From Tribonema minus (lineage: Eukaryota > Sar > Xanthophyceae > Tribonematales > Tribonemataceae): 64,000 nucleotides of DNA. Below the pieces are notes generated by a model, which saw only the letters and a list, made by a program, of their open reading frames with translations, ran no database searches and was not told the origin of the DNA. This document shows positions 1 to 11,475 of this stretch, piece after piece (the stretch's first letter is position 1; each line of letters opens with the position of its first letter). Location: positions 62,001-126,000 of the forward strand of contig JAFCMP010000073.1 of the NCBI GenBank assembly GCA_017506865.1, in the 5' to 3' direction. A program made the translations under genes and the position numbers.

Positions 1-652
1 TAGCTAATGTCAGTATTGGCATTAGTTAACCCTATCCCTACCCCCAATCCTAAGCAGCTGTACTGTAGGCATACTGTGATGAAGATTGTGACCAGAGTGC
101 ACTTGGGCTGAATGAGAACCGTCACTCAGGTCCGGAATTTGAAAAGACTTTGCACAAGCCTTTCGTTGCATTCACAACTAGTTTCCTGTTGCACAAGGTC
201 TTTGCATTCACATGCTGTATTCTGCAAGTGTTACAAGGCCTGCGGTATGTATGTATTGTAGAAGTATGTATTATTTGGCTGGCGTCGCATTATGGTGACT
301 GTCTCACTGAGCTACTTGCAGGGCCTCTTGCTGTACAAGGTCTTCAGGCGCAGTGCAGAGTAGTTGCATAGAATGTAAACCCCTGAACCACACTGGACGC
401 CCGACCGAACTTGGGGCCTTCATAGTTGGAAGTTCTTGAGTACGACAGTTTTGGGTGCTGGAGGCCGCTACATACTTGCAAGTTTTAGCAGCCCAGGCAT
501 GTCTGAATTCCTGACATCTGCAGTACTTTAACTTTGATGACCTGTGGGGGTGCCTGAGTTTCTATCCAACACATCTTGCATGTATGTGCTTGTGCATATC
601 TAAGATTCAGTTAGCGACCGCCGCCCGCCTACTTTTGGCTGTTTCCCTGCAG
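1..652. other. Intron or upstream sequence, no exon recognised
   Basis: I see no coding block here that has good splice borders. The stretch ends in a pyrimidine-rich tract and CAG that serve as acceptor for the first recognised exon of the membrane-protein gene at 653, so at least its right part should be intron of that gene. A C-rich run near 31-55 resembles degenerate telomere-type sequence. Confidence 0.4.
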
Positions 653-3385
653 CCTCATGTACTACTTCAGGAGCTTTGGAGCCCTGGCCATCATGTTCAT
701 GCCCATTGCCTACGGCGTGTTTGGCGTATTCCCCTTTGAGGTACGTTTGCAAATAGACATTGACACAGTGAACTATACGTGAAGTATCATACGTCTTGAT
801 CGCGCATACTCCGAAGACAATCGGGTCATTTGGCAGCATCAGGGCGCAGGGGCTGAAGCTGCTGGAGGCTGCCACTACAAAGTACGCACGCAGGGTTCTG
901 CTGCCTTGAGCAGCCAGCCCTCTAGCTTTCAACGGCATAGCATTGGCGCGCGAACGCTCAGCTCTCCCTGCAGCGCTCCACCAGGCGCACTCTGTGTGGG
1001 TGATGACACACATGGCAGCGTCCAGAGGGGGGGACAGACGGATGATGATGGAGTGGGGGTGAGATGTCGTTCGGTGATATCCTTTAGAAGTGAGTGTGAA
1101 TGCGCATTGAGACACTCTCAAGTTGTCATAGATTCTGGTAGCAAGCTTGACATCCTCATCTGGGCTTTTTGTTGCGCCCAACATACAACTTCGTCCAAGC
1201 ACCTCAGCTGGATATTGAAGTCTGTGTAACAGTGCAACAACACAAGCTCACATGGAAGTTGTCCACTTCCTGTCTTGTCATTGTACTGCCGCAGACCCAC
1301 TGGCTGAAGCTGGCTCATTACCTGGTACCATATGCTGCAACATGCGGCATTGCGACAGCCATAGGTGAGTGGAGAGGCGTGCAAGGTATCACACTTCAAT
1401 GAATGTGGCCCGAAAAGTAATGTGTGCGATATATGCATCTCGTTCTGATACACACGCGCCCAGTTGTCTGCCAGCGTGAGAGTGTACTAAACTGACTGGC
1501 GCCATTCGCGGTGATGCCCCGAAGGCCCATAGGCAAAGCATTTGACAGGCCTGTGCACCCGTGAACTTCAACATGTGATTGTCTTTCAAGCACCCTGATG
1601 TACTTGACCTATGCACTGGCCATCGCCGCTTGCGTTTTGGCAGTGCAGTAATTGGACCACCTTGATCTCGAAGTTGATCCATGTGTTGCACACGTCAGAC
1701 TTCACTGCAAGCGCTGCAACAAATCTGTGAAGCATCATCTGCAGAAGTCGTGCACGCATGCCACTGAGATGCGCCCTCCGCCACTTCAACTTCGTAGCCA
1801 GCACATGGAAGAAGACCGACCGCAGGCGCGTGTTTACAGAGATGCAGTTCTTCGCCGCCTCCGCGTTTATGGAGGTCTTCAGCATTGTACAGACTGTTGT
1901 GAGCGCCCTTCAGGTATGTGACTATCTGGGTTGTTGTCTCTGTGTGGTGTACTGAAGTGCACTGTGCACACATGGCTGGGATGTTGCCGCCAATGCGCAG
2001 AGCGCTGACAAGGTTTTGAAGCTGCAGTTGTGTGTCGTCCAGTACCTTTCACGCGCTATTGACTTGTGTACATGTGGAAGTACTGCATGCTTTCAGATGG
2101 TATGGTAGTCAATTCATGTGCGCTAGCATTGATGCGCAGAACAAAGTTGCAGAACTTTGCCAATATTTATCCAGCATTGATCAGGTGGCTGACCCGAAGG
2201 GCTCCAGCGAGACCAAACTCCATTTTTGTTTGAGCTCCTGATGTATGCACCTGTGGTTTCACAGCATCGAATGTTCCGGTCCTTGAGTGTTGAATATTGC
2301 ACCAGCTACTTGCGCGCTGGTAATGGTGAGAAAGTGCCAATCAATGGTTGCTTTTACAAAAGCTCTGGTAATGATGAGCGAGTACGCTTGCTCAACACAC
2401 CTGCCCTGTAATGTGCACGCTGCGCTCTACCTGCGCTCTGCTGTAGTCCATTATGGTGTTACAGTACAGCTTTAGTCCATTCTGGTGTTACAGTACAGCT
2501 TGATGCCGCCTGTTTAGAATTGCTCGTGTTGACTTCTCAACTGTTAATTTGACGTGTTGCCCATGCAGTATGTCTGTACACACACACACACACAGCGGCA
2601 CATTTATTGCCAGTGGGTTTGGCATCCAGCCAGCACTTGCATTGTGTCAAGGAATGTGCCCTTGCAGGCCAGGCATACCGCATGTACCGTATGCCCAAGC
2701 ACACACACTACAATGCCCACGGTGTGTGCTATCAAAGAGTCTATCGCATTATCACATTTGCACCTCAAGCGCACCTTTTTACGCTCTTGCTGCCTCGCAC
2801 CTTGCCTTGCAGCAGAGGCTCACGGTCTCACGCGAGCAGATAAAAGCACCCGATGGCGTTTGCTTGAACTGGCACTCCCCATGCCCTTGCTGGCCCCTGC
2901 CCTTGATTTTCGCGCTGGAGGTCATTGCAGCACTCAGCGTGAGTACCACTATTAACCCTAGTCCTGAGCGCAGAAAAGCTGATTGCAATCGTTATGGTGA
3001 TCTACCAGTGCTTGGGGACTACAGTGCTGGACTACAGTACTGATGGGTCTCACAGTGCATGATCTGTTATGTGATGTTATGTCATAGCCTTCATGCCAGT
3101 GAAGGCTACAAGATGTAGCCTTCACTGTGTCTGCCGGCCCAAGAAGAGGGGATAGGGCTCACTTCTCCATAAGCCCTGGGCGTGCCGACTCAGCTCAAGC
3201 GAATCTGCACATGGAGGCAGCTTCATGCCTCTGCCTCATTGGCAATATTGCGACACCAACGTTTGCCTGTCGCTGTCAACACGTATGCAGAGCACAACAT
3301 CATGGGTCCTGCAGGGCGACCACAGGGGCCTCATAAGCGCGCTGGCGGCTGGCATGTCCGTGTACCTCATGTGGCCTATGTTCAG
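653..3385 (+). CDS. Partial gene for a multipass membrane protein, function unknown
   Basis: Several short exons encode hydrophobic segments. The best supported are 653-740 (contains ALAIMFMPIAYGVFGVF, donor GTACGT), 1295-1364 (contains LAHYLVPYAATCGIATAI, donor GTGAGT), about 1769-1913 (basic stretch STWKKTDRRR followed by an amphipathic or membrane segment FMEVFSIVQTVVSALQ, donor GTATGT), 2668-2721 (QAYRMYRMPKHTHYNAH, donor GTGTGT) and 3315-3385 (GDHRGLISALAAGMSVYLMW, donor GTAATG). Phases fit between the first two exons. A hydrophobic stretch around 1592-1645 (LTYALAIAACVLAV) looks coding but does not join in phase with the previous exon, and a candidate at 2813-2940 has two open frames, so the model is incomplete. 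A further segment near 3710-3765 (YIVAASLACRSAFEP, donor GTGAGT) may be another exon. The gene starts left of the window. Several membrane spans are clear. The alternation of loops and spans could suit a glycosyltransferase or transporter, but I do not recognise the family. Confidence 0.5.
795..1195 (+). repeat. Diverged copy of retroposon family A (3' part)
   Basis: This intronic stretch matches, base by base with many changes, the family A element seen in cleaner form at 23754-24188 (opposite strand) and 5021-5217. Shared landmarks are the coding-like block that reads GSFGSI..QG.KLLEA in the better copy, the words on both sides of CATGGCAG, and the near-terminal CATCTGGGCTTTTT. The reading frame is broken by stops, so it is an old fossil. 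I could not define its target duplication. Confidence 0.55.
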
Positions 3386-5009
3386 GTAATGCTGCAGCTA
3401 CTACAAATGCAGGTGCTAAATTCCACTTGAAGTTGACATGGTGGGGTCTCATGCTGAGCCCTGAGCTGCTCTGGGGGGCAAGATGATTGTCGGCGCATGG
3501 TCACATGTATGATGCAGCAAGTTGAAGTTGGGCTAGATGTTGTGTTTTTCCGCCTTTTGCGCCTGTGTTCGTGAATGCAAGCGAGCGAGCAACATGGTCT
3601 GACCCAGCTTGACACCATGCGCACAACATCTTCGACACATATCAAAGCTTAACGAAGTGCGTCACTCATGTAAGCCGTGTACGCTGTGGTGATGAACATG
3701 CAGCACCGTGTTTCAATGTGTATATCGTGGCTGCCTCGCTGGCCTGTCGAAGTGCTTTTGAACCGGTGAGTCAACCGACAACATACCACCATTGTAGGCA
3801 TACTATCTACAATCTACCAGCAATTGTACAGGCCCTAGCAGCATGAAAGCAATAGCTACCTAGCAGTATGAAAGCAATGGCTACAAACTGCACAGTTCGC
3901 GTTCTTCCTCAGCTGAGGAGCTGTCATTTGATGATGCTCACAGCCTTTCCTGCATTCTTGCGCTGTTTCAGGTTGCACGCTGTCACCACCATCACCACTT
4001 ACCGGGCATCAGCGCTTGCCAGGGCTTGCACACCCTGACACCTTCAGGGGCACAAGTCGGTGTCAAATTTCAAGTCTCACGAAAGCTGGGTAGTGAGGAG
4101 GGTCGCAAGAGCCAACACACGTGGCTCTCATTCACTGCGCGCGCATGGTATAATCATACGGGTTCACCATTGCAACAAAAGTGAACTCAAACTGTGCTGA
4201 AGGCCCCTGCTTGGTGCAGGCGTGGCTGCAGATGACTGTAGTTGAGGCAGTCTAGGGTGCCACACGGGGGAAGAGGGAGGGTAATTAAGGACGGGAGCAC
4301 CTGTGAATACTGGATTGTAAACGAGTTTTTGTGCCGCCAGCTCTTAAGTTGGAACTAGGGCCACTCAGCTGACACACAACGTTGGTTTTTGTTACTGGCA
4401 GTATTGCGCAACAAGCAGAGGGCAGAGGCACAAGTGCCAGTGGGTCAAACACGTAATGACAAGTCGCCACATGCCCGACGGATATTGTCTATATTTAAAG
4501 GCAGCTACATGCCTGGCACATGATGTATTTCTTCAACATATTCACGAAAATGCTTTCATGCACATGTCACATGTGTGCATCTGCTCTTACACGACGTTTA
4601 TCTTGAGGCATCAGCGTATCGCAGAAGCATATTGCAAGTCAAGCCAAGACACCCAGATCATCGTACTTTGTGCACAGTAACCCACCGGTGCAGCACCACT
4701 CAACATGCCCCAGGGCTTCCGTCGATGTTGCAACCTTATGCCTGCCAAACACGCTGAGGTTTAGGGTTAGGTTACCCCAATCCTAAGGTTCAGGTTACCT
4801 GTGTGCGCCGTTGGATGATAAGATGCTTTTCGTCAAAGCAGTCGACTTCTGGCCGTGTCCAAGTGAACGAGACAGACAGAGACCACAACTGATACAACTT
4901 TGAAATTACCTGTATTGAATAGATGTTATCACAGCTAGCTGCCCAGCCCAGTGCTTGGGTCAGCGGCTCCCCTCAGTCTTTGAGTTGCTGTTGCAACTGG
5001 GAAGCATAG
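3386..5009. other. Non-coding stretch, no confident gene
   Basis: Apart from the possible extra exon near 3710-3765 I see nothing that can be supported as a gene. The stretch presumably holds the last introns, any remaining exons and the 3' flank of the membrane-protein gene. TTAGGG-like words occur around 4757-4795. Confidence 0.35.
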
Positions 5010-5020
5010 GTACAAATCAA

Positions 5021-5217
5021 AAAAAAAAACCAGAAATGGGGGGGGGGGGCACATGGAGGAGGACGTAGGGGAGGACCCCGAGATGCCATTTGGCGGTGGC
5101 GGCGTTTGAGTGGTTGTTGTTGCGGCACTTTGAGACTGTCATACGACATGTAGATTCCTTACAGCTAGATGCCAATCATCTGGGCTTTTTCGCGCCCTGA
5201 GCGAGAATTAATAAAAA
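5021..5217 (+). mobile_element. 5'-truncated retroposon, family A, with target duplication
   Basis: A 197-base copy of the family A 3' end, from a G-rich block through CATCTGGGCTTTTTCGCGCCC to the A-rich end ATTAATAAAAA. It is flanked by an 11-base direct repeat GTACAAATCAA at 5010-5020 and 5218-5228. A truncated 5' end, an A-rich 3' end and a short target duplication are the signature of target-primed reverse transcription by a non-LTR retrotransposon. The coding part retained ends in a frame reading EDPEMPFGGGGV then stop, the same C-terminus as in the longer copy at 23754-24188. Confidence 0.85.
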
Positions 5218-5228
5218 GTACAAATCAA

Positions 5229-5759
5229 GCTTGCATTGGTTCTGGATGATGGCATGTCACCCTCTCAACTGACGCGCGCACGCACGCGACACCACTGTAG
5301 GCGGCGGAGGGAGAGCTCATGGATACATGGTTCAATGCCGAATCACAATTAAACTGTATGCACATGCAATGCCGAATCACAATTGAACTGTATGCACATG
5401 CTGAGCACCCTAGTTTGACGGCCTGCACACATGATGGCAACAAAAAAAAAATCTTTGTGAATCGAGCTGCTTGGAGCTTCCCTGGTGCTGCACCCCTCAC
5501 AGCCACTGCTCCCGCACTTATATGCATTATTGGGCCCACAGGAACATTCCTGTTGTTTCGATGGCACATTGCGCAGCCGTGCAAGCTTAATAACACGGGG
5601 TTTAGTTAGTACCCCTTCCGCAGAAAATGACCCCCTTTTTGCGCATACATGAAAACACCTCTTTCGGACAAAAAAAAACCTTGGGCTGTTACGAGCCGAG
5701 GCAGCTTGATTTGACACACAGAGTGGATCAGTACCACAGCAGGCGAAAGACCTGTCTCA
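5229..5759. other. Upstream region of the EF-hand gene
   Basis: Apart from the 34-base direct repeat at 5334-5401 I see no feature. The stretch should hold the promoter and leader of the gene starting at 5760, but no TATA-like or other element stands out. Short A runs at 5442-5450 and 5669-5677 are the only simple sequence. Confidence 0.4.
5334..5401. repeat. Tandem duplication, 34-base unit, two copies
   Basis: Two units, 5334-5367 and 5368-5401, are identical except for one A/G difference. The repeat lies about 360 bases upstream of the EF-hand gene start codon. Confidence 0.9.
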
Positions 5760-8700
5760 TTGGCACAGCAGGGTAGCAAGATGAGCAGCACCCTCACAAG
5801 CGCAGACATGGTGCAGAGCCGCTCTTCCACCAGGGTTCACGCGCCACCTGGAGGCAAAACCTCAATTTCGTTTGGTGGGGATGCAGCGCCTGCCCGCAGC
5901 ACGGTGGCTGCTCCGCCCCCAGTCGTCGTGGTGGAGTCCAAGGCTGCACCCGTGGTCATCGATGTGGTAGCTCCTGCTGTTGCTTCCCCCACAGGTGCGA
6001 AGATGCGGGTAGGGATCGCTTCAGCGGACGGATCCCCTCTCAAGGCAGCCACTTTGGCGGCTTTGGGCGCAGCGGGAGCCAGCACCGTGGGCTCCATTGC
6101 GGTGGCAGATGTACTTGCGCTGCCTTTCGCAGCAGCCTCTCTCATCAAGGGTTGCAGCATCGACTGCGTAGTGGTGCTGGGCCAGATGCTCGAAACCGAC
6201 TACTGGTGCAGCAGGGAGATCGTCCAGACGGTTACGTCCAGCCTTCTAAGCCTGGGCCTCGCTCAGGGCGTGCCCGTGGTCATCGGCCTCAACTATGAGC
6301 GCGTAGCCTCGAATCAGGTGGACTCTCAGGCCAACCGCCTGGTCGCCCTGGCACAGAAGCTCTCGTACCCGGACAGCGCCTCCCCCCCCACCTGCGGTGA
6401 CAAGACCCCTCGCACCCCCACACGAGCTGCCCCTGGCTCGCCCATAGCGGAGTACTCTCCGCCCACCACCAATGGCACCACAGCTCCAGATGCCAACCTG
6501 ACCACGCTGCTGGAGGCGCTCCGCGGTGCCCTCAAGAAGCACGGCGCCACCGGCATCTGCGGCCTCGCCCGCAAGTTCAGGATCTCGGACTCGGACGGCA
6601 GCGGCAAGCTGGACAAGGCGGAGGTGGCCAAGGCAATCGCGGCTCTCAAGCTAGCGTTCAGCGCCGCACAGTTGGATGAGGTCATGGGGTTCTTCGACAA
6701 GGACGGCGACGGCCAGGTAAGCACAGCATAATTGTTTGCAAGGGTCGTGAAATGGCGCGTACATGATGCGCCTGAGTTTATTTCATGCGCGCATGTGTAC
6801 AGAAAGAGTGATTCAAAGAAAGGTCACAGTTGCAGTGGGTCTGCTGCGTGCGTGCGCGTCGACGCATGCGTGTTCAATACAACACGTGATGGCATGCATT
6901 GATCTATAAAGTTGTAAAACCAATACTGCGCTTTTACTCAAGTATGTATACATAGCTGTACATACATTCTATACATACTGTCATGACATGCATCTTGAAT
7001 GAACTCCGAAACGTCCCAGCTAGGCAGTTGCGCAAGTGCAGCACAGCACCTATTCTTCGGCGAAGACTCTTGACAGCACAGCATGTGTTTTTGCCCCCGT
7101 CAATTGTAATTGCAGACCATACGAGTACTGTGGTATATTGTGAGTATCCGCAGAGCCGCCTTTGGTGTCCATGTTGCTGCTCACCATGTGGCCACCGCTG
7201 TCGTTACATTGTCACCGTGCCATTTAGACCCTGGATCAAGCGTGTGTTATGGATGGGTGTATGCAGGGCATGCGGCGTGGATGTTCATGTTGTATACAGT
7301 GCTCAGCAGATGTGCTGTATGCTGCGCGTCCTGTTGACCACGTGAGCGTCACTGACTTCACTCAGGGTTGAAGTTACACCAAAAGTGACACTCCACCATT
7401 GTTCATCTACTGCAGATTCAAGTCCATGAGCCGCTGCCCTTTTGCATTGTGAAAGATTTGCTCACCGGATGATTATGCAAAGTCCAACTAGTTGCCACGG
7501 ATTTGGTATCATTCAATTGCATGTACAATCGTGCTACATACAAGGGCCCCTAGTCTATGATGCACACGATTCTGCATGCATAAGTGTCATTGGAATGTTG
7601 GGGGTTTCTTATTTGAGAAATGCTTGATATTGCTGTCCAAAGCAACGTGATGCATGCACCCTCTTTTGCTCAGTTGATTTTGGAGTGTAACAGACGCTGG
7701 CATTTGGTAAGGGTTAGGGTCTGGGTTAGAGCCAGCTAGCCACTTCCATCAGCACAACGCGTATTGTCTTGCATGCTGGGTTTTTTCAAAACGTAGGTCA
7801 GCAGGTGCTAATGAGTACAGATACCCATGATGCGCCTCTCTTTTCCGCAGGTGTGCTACAAGCAGTTCCTGGCGGGCGTGCGCGGAGAGATGAGCGACAG
7901 GCGGCGCCAGCTCGTGCTGGCCGCGTTCGGTATCATGGACACTGACAAGGTGCGTATTCTGAACTCAAGAGCAAGCTAAAACAGTAGCATTTGGGTCAAA
8001 ATGTGTGCGACTCAAATTCAGACATGTAGGACTACTTTGGCAGGTGATGTGGTGTCAGCATCAGGACTGACAGGCGGCGCCAGCTGGTGTTGGCTGCGTT
8101 TGGCATCATGGACACCGACAAGGTTTGTCTACATTCAAGCATGTTGAAGTGTGCAGGAATGTTGTACTTGGGCAGTCGCTTGTGTGCGTCAAGGTGTGCA
8201 TCTCAAATTAACTCCTCACAATTAAGGTGCCGCAATTGGTAGACTCCACAGATTGACGCGTGACACAAACGCGCTGAACATCTGGGACAGTGGACTTTGT
8301 TTCAGGCGAATGCTTGCTATTAGGGTTAGGGTTGGCTCAAAATGGCGGCCAGCTGCTGCAAGGTCGGGCTCAGGTTCGGTGAGGTTAGGGTTAGGGTTGC
8401 CCTGACACTAACCCTACCTGACCATTATGGTGCCATCTGGCTCGTGCAGGCTTGTTGAGGGCTTCAGTAGACCGCAGAGAACAGGTTGCACTTGCAGCTT
8501 GCTGAGCTGCATGTTCACTTGAAGTTGGCAGCTCGTAACCGTTGCTGGCTGAAACAATTCTGGCCACTGCTGAACGGCAGTAATTCAAGCTTCAAAAGCC
8601 TCCTGTCGCAGTAAAACCAGCCTCAAGTTTTACAAGCAAAGAGCACAATCGACGCCACGCCCTAAGGTTAGGGTGGGTAGTGATATGCTGGCTTCGCCTG

Positions 8701-11475
8701 AGTTTGAACGCGATCAGAATATACGTGTTAGAACGCGCTCGGATGATGCGTGTTAGCAATAGGCTTGATTCGCCTGAGCTTGAACATGTTCAGAAGTTAT
8801 GTGTCGCACGTGCGTGCGGAGCATGTGCTGCTTGTTCACTCAATACTATCGAGTCCCAATCTCTACATGATACAGCACTTGGTGCTGTCTTGACTCTCAT
8901 GTGCATGAAGAGTGGATGACAGAACGACACTGTCAATGCCAGGGACCAGCGGTCCTGCTCCCTCTCATGTTACTAGCACTCTGACCCCGTTGCTTATTTG
9001 CACACATGCTTCTTACCCTTTTGATTATCTGCACACATGTGGATGGCATGCGGATGGCAGAACTTCTTACCCTTTTGCTTATCTGCACACATGTGGATGG
9101 CCAAACTTCTGACCCTGTACCTAATTTGCACACATGTGGATGGCAGAACGGCACGCTGGACGCGCGGGACCTGCGGTCGCGCTACGACGTCACGCGCCAC
9201 CCCGACGTCATGAACGGCAAGAAGGACAAGGACGAGGCGCTGTCTGAGTTCCTCAACACGTTTGAGGCGCAGAGCAAGGACGGCAAGGTGAGCGGTTGGC
9301 TCGGCGGTGATCATGTGGTGATGTTGAAGTTTGCAACTGCTCGTTGCAATGTTGAAGTTTTCAACTTCAATTTGGTGGAAGGCAACAGATGTTGGTCAAA
9401 TGTGCTGGCTTGTGCAAAGTTAGGGGAGCAAGGAGCATAACACGGACAGCCATTCTTGGTATACTTTGCAGTATGTACAAGGGCGCAGGTGCCCTTTGAG
9501 TGTCTCAGAACGCCGGAGGCGCAGCGCGAGGGCAGCAATGCGAACGCTGCTCACTGGTGGTGATTTTTTGGAGAACGCAACTGCAATTATGGAAGGCGGC
9601 CAATGCTGCTGCAGTGGCATTTATGCATGCGCAGACAGCAAGATAAAGCAGCACCCAGCGCCGACAGAGCTTCATACTTCAAATATTTACGTTAAGAGCG
9701 CTCGCGCACATGCAACGGTACTTTGAGACCACAGCAACATTAGCGTTGATGCACTTGTTGAGCTGACTCTGACATGAACTTTCATGTGGTTGTGCTGCCA
9801 AGCTTGCCAGCACTCTAGTTGCAATCCATTGAGGTCTGCTTCATGCCACCGTGCTCAGCCTGTCAAACAGTGAACAATTCTGGAGCTTGCTATGCCATGA
9901 CGTAATGCACAGCAGATGCGCATCAAAAAGAATGTTGACAAGTACCCCTCGTTGTACATTATGGCATTTAGCACACAACCCATGCTCAGTGATTGGAAGC
10001 AGTACATTGCGCTGCAGCGCACCTGTCTGATTTGATTTAGTCAACCATGTTTATAGGCCCATGTAACCCATGGTCTATCTCTTTTTGCTTGATTTTGTCA
10101 GCCATGACTCCAGGCCTTTGTACCGATAGTCTTTTCTCTTTCTACCTCTGCCTCAACTTCAAACTTCAACCAGGTGACGCCCCTGGAGTGGTACGACTAC
10201 TACTCCAACGTGAGCGCGTCCATTGACGAGGACGACTACTTTGAGCTCATGATGCGCAACACGTGGCGCATGAGCGGCGGCCAGGGCTTTGCTGCCAACA
10301 CCGCCAACCGCCGCGTGCTCGTGGTGCACTCCGATGGAAGGTGAGGACTGGTGCAGGGGACCGTGCTTCATCGCGGAAGTTTTACGTAAGGTGGTAGAAT
10401 AGTTGGATCTTTGAAGTGAATCGCAGGCAGGATTTGCCGCGAGCACGGCCGAACTGCCACGTCCTTGTAGTGCACTCCGATGGCAGGTGTGGTAGTTGAA
10501 GTTGATGTAAGGTGGTAATTTGATTGTTGAAGTGGTTTGCTGCCCAACACCGCCAACCGCCGCGTGCTCGTGGTGCACTCGGACGGCAGGTGAGGACTGA
10601 TGCAGGTGATTGCGCTTCAACGCGGAAGGTTTATGTAAGATGGTACAATAGTTGAGGCTTTGAAGTTGATCGCAGGAGGGATTTGCCGCATGCACGGCCA
10701 CACCGCCGCATGCTTGTAGTGCACTCCGATGGCTGGTGAAGAAGCAATTTCTGCATAGGGCTTTTCTTCAACATTGAAGTTCGTTAAGGAACCCGCGCGC
10801 GTCATTTAAACCTTGCAACGAGATGGCTACGCTTACATTGTGGTGTACGAGGACTTGCAGTATGTACAGGACTTCCGCCAAGTGTGCACATATCGATCAT
10901 CGGTACGCTGGTTTAGTTTAGCGCCAGAGCATGTCCTGCTCCGCTGTCTTTGAGTTTTTACAATGCAAGTGGCTGCAGAAATATGGCCACTCTGTGCGTG
11001 CTGGTGGTGCGGTGCACGCCAAGGAGCGTTCCTCACGAACGTTCATCAGAGCCTGTTGTTCGGGTCAGGGTTTGACCCAGCCATAAGTGTCCTCACATGC
11101 CCTTCTTCGGGACGACATTGCACACAGTCGGTCACTTTCAGCGCTGCTATCCGCAACTGCTACTGCAGCACGCGCACGCGCACATTTTTGGCCTCGCTCG
11201 TCAACACGACACTCATGCAGTTCCACGTGTGTCATGTGCTGTCTGCTGCGCGCAACAGGCAGACGGTGGAGGAGATCAAGGACGATCTCGGCGTGAGGGG
11301 CGACGACGTGGCGGGCATGATGGCCAACCTCAAGGCGCAGGGCATCAACGCCGCGTCCATTGAGCTCTACGGCGGCACCAAGAGCGCCTCCGCAGCCCCC
11401 GCCAGCGCCGCCGCCGCCGTCTCTCCCTCTAGAAGGCAGGCGCCCGGTGGCAAGAGCAACCTGGTCCTGGGCTAA
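5760..11475 (+). CDS. Lumazine-synthase-like domain fused to a calcyphosin-type EF-hand protein
   Basis: Five exons, 5760-6716, 7851-7949, 9147-9287, 10174-10340 and 11259-11475, give 526 residues with all phases consistent. Residues 1-80 are Ser/Ala/Pro/Val-rich. Residues about 80-200 resemble the lumazine synthase (RibH) fold: DVLALPFAAASLIKG aligns with the ELPLAA helix region, then IDCVVVLG and GVPVVIGL strands. The histidine region that acts in catalysis is replaced by TDYWCSREIV, so enzyme activity is doubtful. Residues about 245-455 match calcyphosin in order and spacing: loop 1 DSDGSGKLDKAE is canonical, loop 2 DKDGDGQVCYKQ has Gln at position 12, loop 3 DTDKNGTLDARD spans an exon junction, loop 4 is degenerate and followed by EWYDYYSNVSASI. 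The tail (VEEIKDDLGV onward) ends in an Ala/Ser-rich stretch. The Met at 5781 is an equally possible start. The likely role is a calcium sensor; the ligand of the N-terminal domain is unknown. Confidence 0.85.
7700..8400. repeat. Interstitial TTAGGG-type repeats in introns of the EF-hand gene
   Basis: Short runs of GGGTTAGGGTT type occur near 7708-7730, 8320-8335 and 8383-8398, with a further degenerate one near 8666. Exon 2 of the gene (7851-7949) lies between the first two. The runs are two to three units long and read on the plus strand. They fit either remnants of telomere repair or slippage. Confidence 0.7.
8069..8122 (+). pseudogene. Echo of the 3' half of EF-hand gene exon 2
   Basis: These 54 bases repeat the last 18 codons of exon 2 (7896-7949), including the boundary and a GT donor directly after AAG. 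I count six base differences, all synonymous: the encoded DRRRQLVLAAFGIMDTDK is unchanged. The first half of the exon is missing and there is no in-phase acceptor that I can see, although a CAG lies about 15 bases upstream. It is either a decayed duplicate exon or a rarely used alternative exon. Confidence 0.8.
8990..9146. repeat. Minisatellite that copies the acceptor of exon 3
   Basis: About four diverged units share the words TGCACACATGTGGATGGC and ACTTCTTACCCTTTTG. The last unit supplies the true 3' splice site of EF-hand exon 3 (GATGGCAG then AAC). An earlier unit carries GGATGGCAGAAC at 9053-9064, a ready-made decoy acceptor about 86 bases upstream. Another unit reads GGATGGCCAAAC and has lost the AG. 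Confidence 0.8.
10285..10782. repeat. 249-base tandem duplication copying the exon 4 donor junction
   Basis: The end of EF-hand exon 4, reading NRRVLVVHSDG and followed by a GT donor, appears four times, with exon-like borders at 10340, 10486, 10589 and 10735. Spacings are 146, 103 and 146 bases, so a 249-base block that already held two copies was duplicated once more. The copy ending at 10589 keeps the peptide word and a good GTGAGG donor; the other two extra copies are degraded. The true border is taken as 10340 because it joins in phase with exon 5 and is preceded by the full exon. Confidence 0.85.

Noticed and set aside
600..1202. 200-codon minus-strand open frame
   Set aside because: It overlaps a membrane-protein exon and a retroposon copy on the opposite strand and has no family resemblance; it is a shadow.
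10836..10870. Possible extra exon of the EF-hand gene
   Set aside because: A short open stretch with GTACAGG-like border exists, but exons 4 and 5 already join in phase and calcyphosin similarity needs nothing between them.
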